A DNA stretch of 64,000 nt from CAWHMN01 sp051001135 (GTDB taxonomy: Bacteria > Acidobacteriota > Terriglobia > Terriglobales > Acidobacteriaceae): positions 1-64,000 of the forward strand of contig JBPCNO010000166.1 of the NCBI GenBank assembly GCA_051001135.1, in the 5' to 3' direction. Both the position numbers and the translations under genes were made by a program. The notes under the pieces were generated by a model. That model saw only the letters and a program-made list of their open reading frames with translations, searched no databases and had not been told where the DNA came from. Below, in pieces: positions 59,571-64,000 of this stretch; the stretch's first letter is position 1; each line of letters opens with the position of its first letter.

Positions 59571-61745
59571 TTAGTCTGGCGTTTGCTCCAAGAAGACCAG
59601 CTCAGAGGAATCTTGCACCGGCAGCATGACCTCAAGGCCCTGCTGCATAAGCACGCGGCCGGGGAGTGTTCGATCCGGAGCACTATGGTCGTGGAAGCGA
59701 ACGCGGTACGAACGATCCGGACGCAGGCCCTGCAACATGAATTTGTAAGACTTCGCCTCTTCATCCGAACCATGAAAGGCGAACAACACGCCCTGACCCT
59801 TGTCCGGATCGACGTACTCCGTGCCGTCCCATCCCTTTCCATCGGGACGGGGGGCTACATGGTAGAGATGGGCCTGGCGGATCAAGGGCCGCAGCCGCGC
59901 CTTGTACAAGGCAAACTCCTCACGCGCGGCAGCATGCTGTTCCGGACTCCACGCTGTGGTGTCGAGCATCAAGGTGAACCAGCCCATCATGCCGCTACGC
60001 AACATGTAGCGAAAGTTCTCCAGGCGTGGTGTGGGCCACTTCTTCACATAAGCTTCAAGCATGGCCGGCGGTAGCACATGGCTGCTGTCGTAGAACGCCT
60101 GGCGATTGGAGAGCGGGTCGTAGGAGTCGGTGATGGAAAAGTAGTCTCCATGCGCGGCGCTGCCGAAGTCCACCATTCTGCCGCCGTCATTGCAGATCTC
60201 CAGTAGCAGCCCCGGATGTTCCCGCTTCAGGCGCGCATAGATGTCGTAGTACGCCTGCGTCGCGTGATAGCTGACGTCGGTGGAGTTGGAGCTCTCCACC
60301 CATAGAAACTCTTCGTCGGTATAGCGCTTGATGTCCGCGCCGGGCGGAGCGTGCGGGTGGTCCGTGCGATCGCATCCCTGCGCCACCACGTACCCGTCGT
60401 GCTCCAGCATGTCCAGGTGGTAGTCGCGCGTTATTCGGCTCACCTCGGCGAACGACCACGCTTTTGCGGCCGGTACACCCAGGTCGATGGTTATGCCCTT
60501 GAACGGCGCAGGCTTCCACCCCGGCGGCGGATCGGTCGTAAGCCAGTCGCGCGTCTTCGGATCGTTTACATTGAGTGCGCCGGGCTGCTTGTCCATGCCG
60601 GCCTGCGCCCAGTCCACCCACAACCCAAACTTCAGTCCATGGCGATGCGCGTATTCGGCAATGGCCGCCAGGCCGTGCGGAAACTTAGCTGGATCGGGAT
60701 ACCAGTCACCCACACCGCGAAACCATCCAGCGTCGAGGTGAAACATCTCCAGCCCAAGCTCCTGAGACTCGCGAATCATGCGCTCGGCCTGGGCCTCACC
60801 GATGGCCATCTCGCTGCCCCAGCTATTGTTGACCAGCAAAGGATAGGAAGGATCGCGGATGGTCCGCGGATCATTCAAAACTTCGCGAATCCAGCGGCGC
60901 AGGATGTTGCCAGCGTCGTCAGGATCGCCCCGAAACGCGCCCAGGAAGACGGTGGGCGTGGTAAAGGTCTCGCCCGGTAACAGCCGGGTGCGGAACAGTC
61001 CCGGAGTTGGATTCAAGCCTGCAACTCCACGTACGGAGTCACCGCTGCGTTCGAGCGTCAACCGCGTGCGTCCGCTGAACTCCAGGCCCGTGTACCAGCC
61101 GAGGCGCTTACCATCGGGCTGCTCCACCATGAAATAAGGAATGATCTCGCGAGGCTGCCCCTCCGCGGGATGAGCATAGGTGCTGGACTCGCCTATCCAC
61201 TTGTGTCCGTCGCCCACCTTCACCAGGTGTGTGCCGATGGCGGAGGGTTTGCCCGCGCCCTTCTCCACCCAAAGCTGTTCGAGTGGCTCATCGGCAGCAA
61301 CCCGCCAGGAGAATTGAAGGCTGTCCTGCAATGGCAGCCAGAGCTCGCTGTTGCTCAGATTGGTAATGCGGATGGTATGCTCGAGCGGCCCATGCGCAGC
61401 GCGCGCACGCCACTCCCAGATCAGCCGGAGATGAGGGCTGTCTGCGTCATAGGTCAGGCGGACCAGAGCAGGATTGTGCACGGAGGCGGCAGGATTGTAA
61501 CGCCAACGCAGGTCCGCTCGCCTGCCGCGCACGGTGACGTGATCGATCAACCGCTCCGGCGACTGTCCCTCCCAGGCCCCGCCGCCGGTTTCAGTGAGTC
61601 GTTGCATCTGCGGCGCATTCTTTCCCGCAGTCAATTGAAGGCCGGTGTCGGCGTTGCCGATGTGGATGGACTGGGCGCAGGCTACGCACTGCGCGAGGGC
61701 CAGAAACCATAAGCACGGAATCAAGCGCCGAATCGGAAATGTCAT
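59571..61745 (-). CDS. Secreted alpha-galactosidase-like glycoside hydrolase, GH36/GH-D clan
   Basis: ATG 61745 gives a signal peptide (FPIRRLIPCLWFLALAQCVA) and a 724-residue chain; upstream sequence in the same frame lacks protein character. An N-terminal beta-sandwich is followed by a TIM barrel: LLVNNSWGSEMAIGEAQAER, FHLDAGWFRGVGDWYPDPAK, GLKFGLWVDW, then DMLEHDGYVVAQGCDRTD and LEICNDGGRMVDFGSAAHGD. The last motif is the counterpart of the GH36 segment CSGGGGRxD. A small C-terminal beta domain closes the chain. The usual KWD nucleophile motif of GH36 is not exact here (HLDMLEHD instead), so this may be a separate clade with another substrate. Its stop is seven bases from that of the CRTAC1 gene (convergent). 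Confidence 0.85.
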   Translation of the reverse strand: MTFPIRRLIPCLWFLALAQCVACAQSIHIGNADTGLQLTAGKNAPQMQRLTETGGGAWEGQSPERLIDHVTVRGRRADLRWRYNPAASVHNPALVRLTYDADSPHLRLIWEWRARAAHGPLEHTIRITNLSNSELWLPLQDSLQFSWRVAADEPLEQLWVEKGAGKPSAIGTHLVKVGDGHKWIGESSTYAHPAEGQPREIIPYFMVEQPDGKRLGWYTGLEFSGRTRLTLERSGDSVRGVAGLNPTPGLFRTRLLPGETFTTPTVFLGAFRGDPDDAGNILRRWIREVLNDPRTIRDPSYPLLVNNSWGSEMAIGEAQAERMIRESQELGLEMFHLDAGWFRGVGDWYPDPAKFPHGLAAIAEYAHRHGLKFGLWVDWAQAGMDKQPGALNVNDPKTRDWLTTDPPPGWKPAPFKGITIDLGVPAAKAWSFAEVSRITRDYHLDMLEHDGYVVAQGCDRTDHPHAPPGADIKRYTDEEFLWVESSNSTDVSYHATQAYYDIYARLKREHPGLLLEICNDGGRMVDFGSAAHGDYFSITDSYDPLSNRQAFYDSSHVLPPAMLEAYVKKWPTPRLENFRYMLRSGMMGWFTLMLDTTAWSPEQHAAAREEFALYKARLRPLIRQAHLYHVAPRPDGKGWDGTEYVDPDKGQGVLFAFHGSDEEAKSYKFMLQGLRPDRSYRVRFHDHSAPDRTLPGRVLMQQGLEVMLPVQDSSELVFLEQTPD

Positions 61746-62091
61746 GCGGTCTTTGCAACAGTACCCATCCCGGTAGTCTAACGGGCCTTGTTCAAGAGGA
61801 CTGGAGAGGCGATCACTGGTGACGAACTGCTTCTGAGGCCGGCGCGCGGCTCCCCTGCAATGGCGCAAGACACGTTGTGCAGAGGATTGCAAATTCGTTT
61901 GCAAGAGGAGCGTCCGTGGCTCTTTCCCCCAACCGGTAGTTAGCTGCTAAATACAAGTGTGCACAAGCGAACTGAAGTGGCCCGAAAAGTGCTGCTCATT
62001 GCCAGCTAGATCAACTACCAGCGCGCACGCAAGCAGCGCAGACGGCCAGCATTAAGCGCTGTTCCAGAGAATGGAGCGACCGTGAACCATA
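61746..62091. other. Divergent intergenic region
   Basis: This stretch separates the alpha-galactosidase-like gene from the plus-strand gene at the right edge. I see no gene, repeat or strong hairpin. It must hold the promoters of both genes. Confidence 0.4.
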
Positions 62092-64000
62092 CGATCCGTC
62101 GGGTCTCCTCGTGTCCTGCCGCCCAGACTCCCAGCCGGCCTCTTCGGTTGAGCCTGCTGCGTCTTTGCATGGCCGCTTTGTTTCTGGTGCTCTTCTCCGG
62201 ATTCTCTGATGTTTGTCTGGCTCAGGTTCAAGTGCTGTTCGGGGACCAAATCATTGAAGGGGAGCACGATTCGAATTCCGTAGGAACGGCCGAAGCCTTT
62301 CAAGCCACGGCGAGCGCCACAGGCACCTTAAGCGTGTTGAACTTCTATGTGGATACCAACTCGGCGGCCGCCTCGATCGTTGTAGGACTCTACGCAGATA
62401 ATGCGGGCAACCCGGGCAGTCTCCTCACGCAAGGCACGATCAACACCCCGGCGATAGGTTGGAACGCGGCTGCCGTACCTTCTATAGATATCCTTACGGG
62501 AACAAAATACTGGATCGCGGTACTGGGGAAGGGTGGCGTGGTTCGGTTCCGCGACCGTTCCTCCGGCCCCTGTATCAGTGAAGCGAACAGCAGCGGAAGC
62601 TTGACCGCGCTGCCGGCGAAATGGTCGCCCGGCACGAAGTACACCGATTGCCCTCTCACCGCCTATGGAACTGGTTCGAGCCTGGCGCAACCGCCTTCGC
62701 TGCAACTCTCCACCCAGACAATCAATCTCACCGCGACCCCAGGCGGCAGTACGGTGTCTGCCACGGACAGCGTCACGAATGCCGGCGGCGGGACACTTGA
62801 CTTCTCAGCAACACCGGATGTCAGTTGGCTTACGGTTGCGCCACAAACGGGAGTGGCGCCGGCGCAACTGACGATCTCAGCCGACCCCGGTACGCTGCTC
62901 GCCGGAACGTACGTTGGGCATGTGACCGTTTCGTCTCCCAGCGTGCAGAACTCACCTCAAACCATCACCACGAATCTCAACGTCTCCGCAGCGCCTCCGC
63001 CCAACCAGCCGGGGGACTGGCTCATGATCGAGCACGACCCGGCCAGGGGAGGCTTCGCGGCGGACGAGACGCTGCTCTCGACAGCGAACGTTTCCACCCT
63101 GTCGTTGCACTGGTCCACCGTGGTGGATGGCCAGGTGACGGCGCAGCCGCTTTTTGTGGGAGGCATACCCATCGGCAGCCAGAACCACGACATCGTTGTG
63201 GCGGCTACCGCCGGAAACAGCATCTACGCGCTTGACGCGACGAATGGCTCTGTCCTATGGAAACGCAACCTGGGCAGCAGCCAATCCTCCAACTGTGTGT
63301 TCTCCAAGGGCTTTGGGGTGACGGGGTCGCCGGTGATCGATCGCAGCCGTCTACGGGTTTATGCGGTGTCGAGCGGCGGAAATTTTGTCAGCGTTTCGCT
63401 AATCGATGGCAGCATCATCGGACAGATCCTGGGGCTGGTTGCCAATCCCGGAACCAATGATGTGTGGGGCGGCCTGAATCAAAATGACAAGTACGTCTAT
63501 GTTGCGACGGGCAGCGACGGATGTGACGACCCGCCGTACGCGGGCGCGGTCTACAAGGTCGACGTCTCAGGCAGCACTCCGGTTCTTGTCACCACTGCTG
63601 CGGTGATCCCCGGCGCCGGGAATGCCGCGGGCGGCGGCATCTGGGGATACGGTGGTGTCTCTGTCGATGTTGCCAATGGAAATGTGTACGCGGCGGCGGC
63701 GGCGGACAACAAGAGCGGTGATTCAGGGTACGCGAACCACATCATCGCGTTAGACGCCAACCTCAACGTACTCGGCTCGAACGCTCCCACAGACCCGCCG
63801 ACCTATCCCTGCAGCGGGCAGCCTTGCGATCTGGACTTCGCCTCTACGCCGCTCGTCTTCCAACCGCCGGCGTGTCCTCAACTCACGGTAGCAGGGAAGA
63901 AGAACGGGAATCTATATCTGTTCCGGACCGCCGATCTGATTTCCAGCGGACAGCCTTTGCAGATTTTGCCGATCAATACTCCGAACGACTCTCTGGGGAG
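62092..64000 (+). CDS. Secreted protein with BACON-like and PQQ-propeller-like regions (3' end outside window)
   Basis: The frame opens at GTG 62092 and is still open at the right edge, giving at least 636 residues. The N-terminal signal is long (core MAALFLVLFSGFSDVCLAQ). A first beta domain (AEAFQATASATGTLSVLNFY, ASIVVGLYADNAGNPGSLL) is followed by a BACON/Ig-like repeat around residues 205-300 (VTNAGGGTLDFSATPDVSWL, AGTYVGHVTVSSP). The rest resembles a PQQ-type or WD-like propeller (AATAGNSIYALDATNGSVLW, GFGVTGSPVIDRSRLRVYAV, KKNGNLYLFRTADL). In soil bacteria such proteins are exported and probably bind or process carbohydrate; no catalytic motif is visible in the part shown. Confidence 0.82.

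Overview
The window looks like chromosomal DNA of a soil acidobacterium, probably class Terriglobia (Acidobacteriaceae). This is inferred from content, since no rRNA or phylogenetic marker is present. The base composition is moderately GC-rich. There are three very large Oar-type TonB-dependent receptors (about 1,120-1,195 residues) that begin with a carboxypeptidase-regulatory-like domain, many Tat-exported glycoside hydrolases, CRTAC1/ASPIC-UnbV and TPR proteins, and a winged-helix regulator with a membrane anchor. All of these are typical of that group.

Layout. 1-9.5 kb (minus strand): the start of a Tat-exported xanthine-dehydrogenase-type molybdopterin subunit (cut by the window edge), a multicopper oxidase fused to an FG-GAP propeller, a scar region holding a collapsed RhaT-like pseudogene and a tRNA 3'-end-like sequence, and a coupled pair encoding a CocE/S15 hydrolase and a DUF5054/GH38-like protein. 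10-18.2 kb (plus): Oar-type receptor 1 and a 1,407-residue membrane protein with a periplasmic-binding-protein-like ectodomain, which I cannot assign to a described family. 18.4-21.3 kb (minus): a secreted FG-GAP propeller joined to a cysteine-containing helical domain of unknown function. 21.5-25.1 kb: SDR, 1-Cys peroxiredoxin, persulfide-dioxygenase-like MBL/rhodanese protein, and an orphan ParG-like ribbon-helix-helix gene with its own operator-like site.

25.4-42 kb is a carbohydrate island: GH20 hexosaminidase, GH127/DUF1680 hydrolase and a trehalase/GH63-like (alpha/alpha)6 hydrolase on the plus strand. They converge on a minus-strand set made of a GH-like/SUMF1 fusion, a sugar-binding lipoprotein, a histidine kinase and a NarL-type regulator. 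Oar-type receptor 2 and a TPR gene are divergent from that set. The likely logic is that the lipoprotein and kinase sense a sugar released by the hydrolases and the regulator controls their expression.

44-48.6 kb is a tightly overlapped four-gene unit: receiver-only regulator, small TonB-dependent receptor (one frameshift), YfiR-like protein and a CHASE8-like/HAMP histidine kinase. It resembles the YfiR-YfiN switch with a kinase in place of the diguanylate cyclase. 48.8-51.1 kb: a frameshifted SDR, a DUF1003 protein and a second intact SDR. 51.4-61.7 kb: Oar-type receptor 3 with a strong terminator, divergent from a membrane-anchored winged-helix regulator across a region with repeated CGTGAAA half-sites, then TPR, CRTAC1 and GH36-like alpha-galactosidase genes. 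The right edge carries the start of a secreted protein with BACON-like and PQQ-propeller-like regions.

The three frameshifts in otherwise healthy genes (about 45,700, 49,490 and 49,550) can each be repaired by adding one G to a short G/C run. Consensus errors are therefore a real alternative to pseudogenes. I saw no complete tRNA, rRNA, insertion sequence, integrase or CRISPR array.
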